DNA from: Clostridium sp. DL-VIII
GTDB lineage: Bacteria > Bacillota > Clostridia > Clostridiales > Clostridiaceae
DNA: 64,000 bases
Reading direction: 5' to 3'
NCBI RefSeq assembly: GCF_000230835.1
Contig: NZ_CM001240.1
Location: 1,372,501 to 1,436,500, forward strand
Shown here: positions 28,673 through 37,028 of the stretch, one piece after another
Layout: each line of letters starts with the position of its first letter
How positions within the stretch are numbered: the first letter of the stretch is position 1
Notes under the pieces: generated by a model
What the model was told of the DNA's origin: nothing
Databases searched by the model: none
Seen by the model: only the letters and a program-made list of their open reading frames with translations
Made by a program: the position numbers and the translations under genes

Positions 28673-29367
28673 ATTATATTTGGGAGATGCTGTTAAAGGC
28701 AGATAAGCAAAACATGAAAAGAGAAGATATAAAGTTTGTACATGCAAAAATGAGTAGTCCTTATATGGAGATTTCTCTTAACGACCTTAATTTAACTTCC
28801 CTTCCAGAAGATAATGTAATAGAAGTAAATGAATACTATAGATTTTATGAGATTTTTAAAGATTTATTCAATATTAATATAGAAGAAAACCAAGAACTCA
28901 GAGAGGTTCTCTTAGATGTATTGTTACATTATTTAGGAGAATTAGACTTAAAAATGGGATTATGCAAGACAGAATTTTATAAGAAATTCTTGTTTAAGGA
29001 TATTTTAAATTCAGTATTTGGAGAGAAACTTGCAAAAGATATACTATGCTTTGAAAAAGAAGAATTAGATGTTTTATTAAATGGTTTTATCACTATATAC
29101 AGAGCTGGAATATCTCTTCAATTATTTAAAGAAGTTTTAAGAAAAATTTTTGTAAATAGTGTGATCTATATAAGTAAGGAAAGACCTAAAAATGTTTATA
29201 TTTACTTAGATGAATACCAAGAGAAGAAACTTGAAACTAAAATTAATGTTATAGTTGAAACCTTTTTACCTATAAACATGAAGCCGCTGATATTTTGGGA
29301 CAAGCATTTTGGAATTATAGGATTAGAGAATACCATGAAGATAAATGAAATAGTTATGATTGAGTAA
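28669..29367 (+). CDS. Putative baseplate partner protein
   Basis: 232 aa, overlapping the previous gene by 4 nt. The helical body ends with strands VETFLPINMKPLIFWDKHFGIIGLENTMKI, a compact C-terminal domain. No catalytic motif is visible. The overlapping pair (426 and 232 aa) is reminiscent of TssF-TssG pairs in type VI baseplates, which is why I call it a partner. This is inference from arrangement only. Confidence 0.5.
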   Translation: MNYIWEMLLKADKQNMKREDIKFVHAKMSSPYMEISLNDLNLTSLPEDNVIEVNEYYRFYEIFKDLFNINIEENQELREVLLDVLLHYLGELDLKMGLCKTEFYKKFLFKDILNSVFGEKLAKDILCFEKEELDVLLNGFITIYRAGISLQLFKEVLRKIFVNSVIYISKERPKNVYIYLDEYQEKKLETKINVIVETFLPINMKPLIFWDKHFGIIGLENTMKINEIVMIE

Positions 29368-29427
29368 TACTTTTGATTTTAGTATTAATTAAAATGCCAG
29401 AAAAGCATTTGTAAATGGGAGGACAAG

Positions 29428-32058
29428 ATGAGTTTATATTCATACAAGCTACATAAGGTGAATGAAGAGGAAAATAAAAAGAATAAGTATAAGGAAAAAG
29501 ACTTAAGACTTATGAATACTTTTCAGCTAAGAGAAATATGTAACAAAGAAAAGCTCGTTAAGAGCATAATAAATCCTCTTGATAAAGAAGAATTAATAAG
29601 GCTCATAATGAAGTACAGAGGGGAAAAAGAAAGTAAACTAATAAATAATTACTTAGTTGGTGGAATTGAAAGAATAGAAAGGCTTTTAGAGAGAAGTAAA
29701 AAAGAAATAGTTACAAATAATGATATAGACTATCCAGGGAAAATTACACTTTATGAAAATTTAGCCCTCGATATTTATGATAATTATGTTTTAAAGAGTA
29801 AGGAAGAAATAGAAGAAGGAAATGTACTTTTAGTTGATAATCACTATAAAATCTGCACTGTATTTAATGTAAAAAAAATAGTGAAAAATAATGAGGAAAA
29901 GTATTTCTTAACAAAGGGTGAAACAGTAGAAGCAAAGGAAGCAGAAAGCAGGAACTATAGCCTTTTATTCTTTTCAGAAAAAACTTCAGAGCTTCTTTAT
30001 GACACCTATGAAGGTGATACTATCGAAGTAGATTATTTAATTAAATTTACAGCTTTACCAATACTACAATTTGAAGTAAAGGAATTGAAAGAGACAAAGA
30101 TGCCGCTGGCTATTGATTTTGGTACGTCAAATACAACAGCTGGTATTTATATAGATAAAGAAATATTTCCAGGATTAAATGAGAACTTAACCGAAAGTCG
30201 TGAATACTCAGATTATGAAGAGGACAAAGTAAAATTTGTAAAAATAATCAATGGAACTAAAAAGGATATGGAAATAACTCCTCTTATACCGAGTATTGTA
30301 GGAGTTAAAAATATAAAAGAAGATGAGATAGAATATGCCTTTGGATATGATGCCATTATTGAATCGAGAAGAAGATATATAGATGATGGTATGAGCTTAT
30401 TTTATGACATAAAAAGATGGATAAGTGATTTTGAAAAAGAAGAAAAAGTAATTGATATAAAAGAAAAAACTACTTTTATAAAAAGAAAAGATATCATAAA
30501 AGCTTATTTAAATTACATTATATCTTTAGCACAGCAGAGATTTAAATGTAAATTCAAGAATATTTATATATCCTGTCCATCAAAGCAGAAATATAAATTT
30601 CATACTTTATTTAAGGATATCTTAAGCGATTATACAGTTGAAAATGCAAATATATTAGAAGAAAGTGTTGCTGTGCTTTATAACACCATATCTGAATTAA
30701 TAGAAAAGAAGAAATATGTCCAAGGTGAGTGGTATAAAGCGCTTATTATAGACTGCGGTGGAGGAACTACGGATCTTTCAGGCTGCAGCTTCAGCATAAC
30801 CAATAGCAGGGTAGCTTATAAGCTGGATATAGAAACCTCCTATAAGAATGGTGATACAGATTTTGGAGGAAATAATTTAACCTTTAGAATTCTTCAGTTT
30901 ATAAAAATATTAATGGCAAATGCTTTAATAGGTGGAGAAGACGGCATAAAAAAAGCTATAATAGATGAATTTAAAATAGATGTATTCAGATTTGTAGATA
31001 AGAACGGAATAAATGAATTATATGAGACCTTAAATGAAGAATATGAAAGAGCAGAAGTTATAATTCCAACAAAATTTCAATTATATGAGACAAGAAGTAA
31101 AGAAGATTACTGCAAGGTTAGAAACAATTATTATTTCTTATTTGATTTAGCAGAAGAAGTTAAAAAAATATTCTTTGCAAATCCTGAGCTTTTGGAGGTA
31201 AAACTAACACCAAAAGATGAAAAATTAAAGGGCGAAAATATAATTAACTTTGATAAATGGAAACTTTCCTATATGAATAAAGGCAGCCTGCAGGTAGTGA
31301 AAGAAGCACCAAGTCTTTCACTTAGCATATATGAGATAACTACCTTAATAAAGGGCGATGTCTATAACATAATAAAGAAATTCTTAGAAAAATTATATGA
31401 AAATGATGAGTTATATGACTATTCCCTTATTAAATTAACAGGACAATCCTGTAAGGTAGATATATTTAGAGATGCTTTAAAAGAATTTATACCAGGCAGA
31501 ATAATTGAAGTTAATAAAAGTAAAAAAGAGACTAAGGAAGAATACGAGTTAAAGCTTGCATGTCTTAAAGGTTCACTAAAATATCTATATGCAAGAAACT
31601 TTGGCTATGCAGATATAAATATAGAAAGCAAGACTCCAACCCTTCCATATGTTTTAACAGCCTATACTCATACAGGAGAACAAAAGACTTTAATTAAAGG
31701 CAGAGAAATAAATAAAGGCTTCATATCAAGATTTATGGATAGAATTCTTCTTAAATTATATCTAAAGGATAATAATGATAATGTAAAATACGAATACAAT
31801 TATCAGTTTAATGAAGAAGAATTAGAAAAGACAGATGCAAAGATAATTGGTCAGAGATATTCAAATATAAGCCAGCACGAAACAGATAACATAGAAAATA
31901 ATGAAGTGAAATTTTTTGTATGGGAAGAAGAAGAACTGTGGGGATTTTATGTACTAGCTATCTTAAGAAAAGAAGAAGAACTATATATAGGAAAAGAAAC
32001 CTTCTTCTATTTTGAAAATGACAAGTGGGAGAGAAACTTCTTTGATGGACTTAAGTAA
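29428..32058 (+). CDS. Large Hsp70/actin-fold ATPase of the injection-system cluster
   Basis: 876 aa. An N-terminal extension of about 220 residues (starting with a SAP-like helical segment, LMNTFQLREICNKEKLVKSI) precedes an Hsp70-type nucleotide-binding domain. Phosphate-1 motif MPLAIDFGTSNTTAGIY is near residue 226, phosphate-2 LIIDCGGGTTDLSG near 438, and LIKLTGQSCKVDIFRDAL matches the adenosine motif region. The C-terminal segment is unlike the DnaK peptide-binding domain. With a J protein in the same cluster and no ClpV visible, it may remodel or recycle sheath or load effectors. Confidence 0.85.
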   Translation: MSLYSYKLHKVNEEENKKNKYKEKDLRLMNTFQLREICNKEKLVKSIINPLDKEELIRLIMKYRGEKESKLINNYLVGGIERIERLLERSKKEIVTNNDIDYPGKITLYENLALDIYDNYVLKSKEEIEEGNVLLVDNHYKICTVFNVKKIVKNNEEKYFLTKGETVEAKEAESRNYSLLFFSEKTSELLYDTYEGDTIEVDYLIKFTALPILQFEVKELKETKMPLAIDFGTSNTTAGIYIDKEIFPGLNENLTESREYSDYEEDKVKFVKIINGTKKDMEITPLIPSIVGVKNIKEDEIEYAFGYDAIIESRRRYIDDGMSLFYDIKRWISDFEKEEKVIDIKEKTTFIKRKDIIKAYLNYIISLAQQRFKCKFKNIYISCPSKQKYKFHTLFKDILSDYTVENANILEESVAVLYNTISELIEKKKYVQGEWYKALIIDCGGGTTDLSGCSFSITNSRVAYKLDIETSYKNGDTDFGGNNLTFRILQFIKILMANALIGGEDGIKKAIIDEFKIDVFRFVDKNGINELYETLNEEYERAEVIIPTKFQLYETRSKEDYCKVRNNYYFLFDLAEEVKKIFFANPELLEVKLTPKDEKLKGENIINFDKWKLSYMNKGSLQVVKEAPSLSLSIYEITTLIKGDVYNIIKKFLEKLYENDELYDYSLIKLTGQSCKVDIFRDALKEFIPGRIIEVNKSKKETKEEYELKLACLKGSLKYLYARNFGYADINIESKTPTLPYVLTAYTHTGEQKTLIKGREINKGFISRFMDRILLKLYLKDNNDNVKYEYNYQFNEEELEKTDAKIIGQRYSNISQHETDNIENNEVKFFVWEEEELWGFYVLAILRKEEELYIGKETFFYFENDKWERNFFDGLK

Positions 32059-32059
32059 T

Positions 32060-32349
32060 TAAGTTCATGACTGAATACCGAAATCTGATACATTGTTCTT
32101 CCACAGGACTTATGAAATTTTCGCTGGAAAGTTCTAAATGAGAGCTTGCAACCATTTCTGCATGCTCCTGAAGCAAGTTCGCAACAAATAGAACAAGCTC
32201 CAGAGGAAACTCGACTCACGTTCGTTCACTGAGTAAGCGATTCATACCAAATCATAGATTTGGGTTCTCTGCTTAAGAACCTTCATCAGCTCAATTTCAA
32301 ATGCCTGTTGCAGAAAAATGTATAAGATTTCTGGTTTAGTATGAACTTA
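32060..32349. repeat. Large fold-back element, copy 4
   Basis: It begins 2 nt after the Hsp70-like stop. TAAGTTCATGACTGAATACC (32060 on) pairs with the segment ending GGTTTAGTATGAACTTA at 32349; the arms continue for about 90 nt. The core at 32214-32275 contains GGAAACTCGACTCACG, TTCGTTCACTGAGTAAG and the hairpin CCAAATCATAGATTTGG, shared with copies 2 and 3. The remaining 200 nt to the next gene are AT-rich, with ATTCTTGAGAAT-like short palindromes around 32445-32500. Confidence 0.7.
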
Positions 32350-32546
32350 ATTTTATAGAGTTATAGTTTAGATGATAAATTCGTGTAGGATTATTATATT
32401 TATTTTAAGAAATTTTGAGCCATATATATGGCAAAGAATAAGTATTCTGAAGAATATTTATTCTTGAGAATATTAGAATATATATTCTTCAGAATTTGTT
32501 TGTGAAATGAAAACTGAGAGGGTTTTGAGGAAAAGGAGGGAGAAAG

Positions 32547-33326
32547 GTGTTTGAAAATAGATATCCGCTTTTTAATAGTGGACGGCTTTTGAAAATTGAA
32601 ATGCTTGAGGAGCTTAGGGATTTTCCGAGGGAGTTTTTTGATGCACAGTTTAAGGGATATTCTGAAGGGATAATTTCTGGATGTGATTTAGAGGTTTTTG
32701 ATAATTACATAAAAATATCAAAAGGAATAATAAAGTACCATGATGTGATTTATATTTTGCAGGAAGATAACGAACTTGAATACACCTGCAATAATAAGCT
32801 TACGATTTTAAAAGTAAAATTTCTGCCTGAAATGCAGGATAGCGACTTTAAAATAAACTCTACAGAAATAAGTTTAACAGAAGAATTAAATCTTGAAGAA
32901 AATGAAATTGAAATATGCAGATTTAAGTTAAGAAATGGTGCAAAGCTTAGAAGTAATCATACAGACTTTATAGATTTGGGTACGGAATACGATACTGTAA
33001 ATACAATACATGCACCATATGCAGCTTATGGAGAAAGCAGCTTAAATCCTGAAATCCTAAGAAGATTTGGAAGAGAAATGTTAGAATGCAATTTAAATGA
33101 GCCTTGGGATATTTCTTTTGCTATGATGTGTGTTCAAAGTAAAGATGCTATTCAAAAGGAGATAATACAGAGTTATTTAGCTTATAAATTAAGTATTGAG
33201 ATAGGATATTACAGCAATATAGATCTATATTATTATCTTTCAGACATATTAAAAGGTGCAAAAGATGGTATGGGAAGCCATGGACATAGAGGGAATGGAA
33301 GATTTAAGAAGATACTTATTGATTAA
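32547..33326 (+). CDS. Putative baseplate/adaptor protein (TssK-like position)
   Basis: 259 aa, GTG start with an AAGGAGGG site. The N-terminal half has GRLLKIEMLEELRDFPREFFDAQFKGYSEGIISGCDLEVFDNYIKISKGIIKYHDVIY, the beta-rich 'start, insertion, tail' pattern of shell domains in baseplate adaptors and tail-fibre joints (including TssK). The C-terminal half is helical, with WDISFAMMCVQSKDAIQKEII. It is the first gene after the fold-back element and may start a second transcription unit. The family is not firmly recognised. Confidence 0.55.
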   Translation: MFENRYPLFNSGRLLKIEMLEELRDFPREFFDAQFKGYSEGIISGCDLEVFDNYIKISKGIIKYHDVIYILQEDNELEYTCNNKLTILKVKFLPEMQDSDFKINSTEISLTEELNLEENEIEICRFKLRNGAKLRSNHTDFIDLGTEYDTVNTIHAPYAAYGESSLNPEILRRFGREMLECNLNEPWDISFAMMCVQSKDAIQKEIIQSYLAYKLSIEIGYYSNIDLYYYLSDILKGAKDGMGSHGHRGNGRFKKILID

Positions 33327-33410
33327 TATACGATTAACAATTGACAATTAGTAATTAATGAGAAAAGCCTATGGATTTTTTCAGTAAAAGATAAAAGGAG
33401 GAGAGGATAT

Positions 33411-34010
33411 ATGGCAGAATGGGTTGACGAAAAAATTTTGGATTTCATAAATGCAGTGGAAGCCAAAGAAGCAAGAAAAGATATTAAAGATAAGCCAATT
33501 AAAATTGGAAATAGGTATTATGAATTTGAAGAAACAGACTTTTTTGAAGGAAAGCTAAAGATGTATATCCCAAAGGATTTTGAGGACATGCCAGATGAAG
33601 CAAGAAAACTAAATTATCCACAAGAAGATGAACCTGACATAATAAAATGCGATGAAAAGGGAGATACTCGTATAACTTTTAAAATTATTGATAAACCCTT
33701 AGATGAAGGAAGTGTTGAGAAAGTAAAAGATAAAATAAAAGATGGAGCGAAGAATTCTAATCCTATAAATGTCTTTTATGAAGATGGTGTAATAGAAGTT
33801 GATTCTAAAAATATAGGCTTTTTTGAATTTAAAAGCTATACGATAGATGAGCCTATATGCAGTTTAGTGTTTCTTCTTGAATTTGAAGGTAAAGCACTAA
33901 TAGGGACATTTATGTGTCCATATGCTGGATACGGAGAATGGAGAGACATTGCTTTTCAATTTATTAAAACTATAAAAGTAATAAAAGAAGATAAAGGAGA
34001 GGAAAATTAA
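33411..34010 (+). CDS. DUF1795/DcrB-like protein, candidate effector chaperone
   Basis: 199 aa cytosolic protein overlapping the VgrG-like gene (TAATG junction). YYEFEETDFFEGKLKMYIPKDF, then YPQEDEPDIIKCDEKGDTRITF, and finally VFLLEFEGKALIGTFMCPY with WRDIAFQFIKTIKV reproduce the strand-helix layout of DUF1795 proteins. In proteobacterial type VI systems, DUF1795 EagR/EagT proteins are chaperones that load effectors onto VgrG. Position immediately before vgrG suits that role. Confidence 0.6.
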   Translation: MAEWVDEKILDFINAVEAKEARKDIKDKPIKIGNRYYEFEETDFFEGKLKMYIPKDFEDMPDEARKLNYPQEDEPDIIKCDEKGDTRITFKIIDKPLDEGSVEKVKDKIKDGAKNSNPINVFYEDGVIEVDSKNIGFFEFKSYTIDEPICSLVFLLEFEGKALIGTFMCPYAGYGEWRDIAFQFIKTIKVIKEDKGEEN

Positions 34011-35434
34011 TGAGTGAAGAATATGTATATGGTCAAGGGGATATTATAGTTGAACCTTATAAATTTCAAAAGTTAACAAAGCTTAAAATAATTAATGAAT
34101 TAAATGAACACTCAAAGCTTTGGCTTAGCGGAATTATAAGTGATGAAAATACAGATAAATATGTTGAAAATGCAGAAGCAGAGGAAACTATTAATGTGTC
34201 ACTAAAGGATGATGATGGAAATACAACAGTTTTATTTAATGGATATGTAACTAAGATCGGCATAAAAGCTCAAAATGACGTAAGAACCTTAGAGGTGGAA
34301 GCGTTAAGTAAGACTTTTTTAATGGACGTAAGAAAAGTCAGCGGTTCATATCAAGATACCAAGCTTACTTATGGTGAGATTTTTAAGAAGAAAAATGCCA
34401 GCTATGGTGATTTAGTAATGGTAGATAACATCACTAATGGAACTAAAATAGATGGACTAATAGTTCAATATAAGGAAACAGATTGGGAATTCTTAAAGAG
34501 AATAGCATCTTATTTCAATGTTGCACTAGTGCCAGAATGCAGAATGACAGGAATAAAATATTCCATAGGCGGAGCAGGAGAAAGTGTAGTTTATGATATT
34601 GACGAATTTAACTATTCCATAGAAAAAGGCTTGCAGGAATATAATAAGAAAACAGCTAATGAAGCTTATGAAATAAATGATTTAAACTTAGTAAGTTATG
34701 AAATAACAACTAATAAGTTAATGAAGTTATATAACAAAGTTAATTTTAAAGGTAGAACACTTTTAGTATATAGAGATGAAACAGAGCTTGAAGGTGGAGT
34801 AATCACTAGTAAATACATATTAAGAGATGAAGATGGAATGAAGGTAAATAGAGTATATAACGACAAAATGGTAGGTCTATCACTTCAAGGAAGAGTTTTA
34901 GATACTCAAAAGGATAAGGTTAAAGTTTCACTAGAAATAGATGGAAGTCCAACAGATAAAAATTCTGCACGATGGTTTGAATTTTCAACTATATTTTCAC
35001 AGCCAGATGGTACAGGCTGGTATTGCATGCCTGAAATTGAAGATGTAGTTAGATTATATTTCCCGGACAATGAAGAAAAACATGCGTATGTAATAAGCTC
35101 AATGCATTATGACGGAATTGATGATAGTAAACGAAGCGATCCATCTGTAAAGAGCATAAGCACAAAGTATGGAAAAGAAATTGTTATGAGTCCAGGTTCC
35201 GTTGAAATAATAGGAAATGGAAGTCTTCTTATGAGAATGACTGATGACGGTGGCATAGAAGTAAATAGTAATAAAAAAATAGTACTAGATGCTAAAGATG
35301 ACATAGAAATAAATGGCGGAGCTAAGGTGGAAATTAAAGGGCATAAAGGAATTAAGCTGACTCAGGCAGGCGCAAGTATGCTAATAAAAGATGATATAAC
35401 AATGAGTGGAGGAAAGGTGAACGTTCAAGAGTAA
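34010..35434 (+). CDS. VgrG-like spike protein 1
   Basis: 474 aa. The N-terminal gp27-like part (residues 1-290) has FNGYVTKIG, VQYKETDWEFLKRIASYFN (the conserved VgrG/phage late control D motif) and IEKGLQEYN. A central OB-fold follows (MVGLSLQGRVLDTQKDKVKVSLEID ... WYCMPEIEDVVRLYFPD). The C-terminal beta-helix has short repeats (SPGSVEIIGNGSLLMRMTDDGGIEVNSNKKIVLDAKDDIEI). It has no effector extension, so cargo would be carried separately. Confidence 0.85.
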   Translation: MSEEYVYGQGDIIVEPYKFQKLTKLKIINELNEHSKLWLSGIISDENTDKYVENAEAEETINVSLKDDDGNTTVLFNGYVTKIGIKAQNDVRTLEVEALSKTFLMDVRKVSGSYQDTKLTYGEIFKKKNASYGDLVMVDNITNGTKIDGLIVQYKETDWEFLKRIASYFNVALVPECRMTGIKYSIGGAGESVVYDIDEFNYSIEKGLQEYNKKTANEAYEINDLNLVSYEITTNKLMKLYNKVNFKGRTLLVYRDETELEGGVITSKYILRDEDGMKVNRVYNDKMVGLSLQGRVLDTQKDKVKVSLEIDGSPTDKNSARWFEFSTIFSQPDGTGWYCMPEIEDVVRLYFPDNEEKHAYVISSMHYDGIDDSKRSDPSVKSISTKYGKEIVMSPGSVEIIGNGSLLMRMTDDGGIEVNSNKKIVLDAKDDIEINGGAKVEIKGHKGIKLTQAGASMLIKDDITMSGGKVNVQE

Positions 35435-35457
35435 AAAACTTCACAGGTGCTAAAGAG

Positions 35458-36057
35458 ATGATAATAAGAGTTGATAAAGATAAAGTATTAAAAGAATTTC
35501 AGGAGAAATATGTAGAGAATAGATATAAGGAAGAATTAAAAAATATTCTGGAAAATTATAATGAGCATAAAGACAGTATAAAAGAAGAGCTAACTTCAAA
35601 ATTTGATTCTGTATGTAAAGAAGCCATTTTATTTCAAGAAAAAGATTTAAAAGGAGAAATAAAGTATATTTATTTTTCAATGCTTAGAACCAACCTTCTT
35701 GAAAATAAAGCAGAATGGAGAATCGATTTATATGATGAAAAGTGGTTTTTAGATAAAGAAGAATGTTCAATAAATATAGATTTAAACTTCATTTATGAAC
35801 CTCTTTTTGAACATATGAAAGAGCTTTCAGAAAAGAAAAAAGAATACTTAAGAACCATTAAGGAAAAGGATATAGAAGATATAAAGCTTAAAGAAGCAAA
35901 TAAATATAACAACGTAGCCTTAAACATAATCAGAGGAATACTTAAAAGCTTTTTAGAATGCGCTTCATATAGAGAAATGAAAAAGAAAGAAGATATAGTC
36001 ATTATGGCAGGTGAATATATGGATGCTGGAATTCAAATAAATGCTAAAAAATCATAA
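35458..36057 (+). CDS. Unrecognised helical protein between spike genes
   Basis: 199 aa, highly charged and helical (EFQEKYVENRYKEELKNILENY, KEYLRTIKEKDIEDIKLKEA) with a short strand section (YIYFSMLRTNLLENKAEWRIDLYDEKWFLDKEE). No signal peptide or catalytic motif is seen. Its fixed place between vgrG1 and the tip protein suggests an adaptor or a structural part of the spike complex. It starts 23 nt after the vgrG stop. Confidence 0.6.
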   Translation: MIIRVDKDKVLKEFQEKYVENRYKEELKNILENYNEHKDSIKEELTSKFDSVCKEAILFQEKDLKGEIKYIYFSMLRTNLLENKAEWRIDLYDEKWFLDKEECSINIDLNFIYEPLFEHMKELSEKKKEYLRTIKEKDIEDIKLKEANKYNNVALNIIRGILKSFLECASYREMKKKEDIVIMAGEYMDAGIQINAKKS

Positions 36058-36083
36058 CTGAATTTTATCAGAAAGGAAAAAAC

Positions 36084-36617
36084 ATGGATTATTTTTTATT
36101 AAAGCAGGATGAAGAATATACAAATGCACCAGTGCTAATAGATGTGTTTAGTAAATTAGATGTTAGAAATATAAATTTATTAAATGCTCATAAGATTGAT
36201 GATATTCTTATATTTAATGTTAAATGTCATGAGGAAACAGAGTTTTTAGACATTTTAGATAGAAACTTATTCCTGATCTCAGAAGAAATGAAGAAAATAA
36301 TTGAAAAGTATGATCCGGGAATTCTGTTTAAAACTGTTCCGCTTATAGATTTGCAGTATAAGAAACAAGGCAACTATTATATGCCAATATTTGAAGAGCT
36401 AGAATGCTTGAGTGAAAAAGCAGAATTAAATTTAAATAAGACGATAGTAAAAAAAGTTATATTAGACAAAGAAAAAATTAAGAATAAGAAGATTTTTAAA
36501 ATAAAGGAAAGTGAAAAAACTCTTGTAGTAGTAAGATTAGAGGTTGCAGAAAGTCTGCTTAGAAGAGAATTTAAGGGAATGAGTCTAAAAAGATTAGAAG
36601 TTTATGATAATGCATAA
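36084..36617 (+). CDS. Imm11/DUF1629-like small protein
   Basis: 177 aa. The first part (DYFLLKQDEEYTNAPVL) and the ending VVVRLEVAESLLRREFKGMSLKRLEVYD follow the layout of the DUF1629/Imm11 group, where the last strand-helix-strand reads like 'xxxSxxLxxxFxxxGxxGxxF'. Such proteins accompany PAAR- or toxin-type genes in polymorphic toxin loci, and here it directly precedes the DUF4280 tip gene. It may be an adaptor rather than an immunity protein; certainty is low. Confidence 0.5.
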   Translation: MDYFLLKQDEEYTNAPVLIDVFSKLDVRNINLLNAHKIDDILIFNVKCHEETEFLDILDRNLFLISEEMKKIIEKYDPGILFKTVPLIDLQYKKQGNYYMPIFEELECLSEKAELNLNKTIVKKVILDKEKIKNKKIFKIKESEKTLVVVRLEVAESLLRREFKGMSLKRLEVYDNA

Positions 36618-36638
36618 TGAAAATAGGAGATGATAAAG

Positions 36639-36998
36639 TTGGAAATTGGTACAGCCTATGTAGTCAGAGGAGCACAGATGATATGTAATAAAGGAAATGA
36701 GATAAAAAGAATAAATCTGCCTGTAAGTCATGGAGCTTATTCAAATGGAAATCCAATAATGAATGAAAATGATAATATAATAGGTTCAAATATAGGAACT
36801 TTTGGAATATGCAGAGGAAGCTGCCCTTCAAATGGCAGCGATGAAAGAACAAAAAAGTGTCAGATTATGATATTAAACAAGTGGATGAACTCTAAGGAAG
36901 ATACCTTAATTGAAGGAGCAGGAGCATTAACTACAGCTTCAGTTTTAATATGTGCCTATGGAGGAGTAATAGGATTCATTACAGATGGTCAGGAGTAA
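36639..36998 (+). CDS. DUF4280 PAAR-like spike-tip protein
   Basis: 119 aa from TTG 36639, 9 nt after TAGGAG; the ATG at 36630 abuts the site. AYVVRGAQMICNKGNE, the Cys-rich NIGTFGICRGSC and KKCQIMILNKWMNSKEDTLIEGAGALTTASVLICAYGG are the hallmark pattern of DUF4280 (PAAR-like) proteins. They cap VgrG trimers with a metal-bound tip; cysteines at the conserved positions may bind zinc. It is located between the two spike genes. Confidence 0.9.
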   Translation: MEIGTAYVVRGAQMICNKGNEIKRINLPVSHGAYSNGNPIMNENDNIIGSNIGTFGICRGSCPSNGSDERTKKCQIMILNKWMNSKEDTLIEGAGALTTASVLICAYGGVIGFITDGQE

Positions 36999-37028
36999 AA
37001 ACTTAAGAGATTAAAGGGAGGTAAATAG

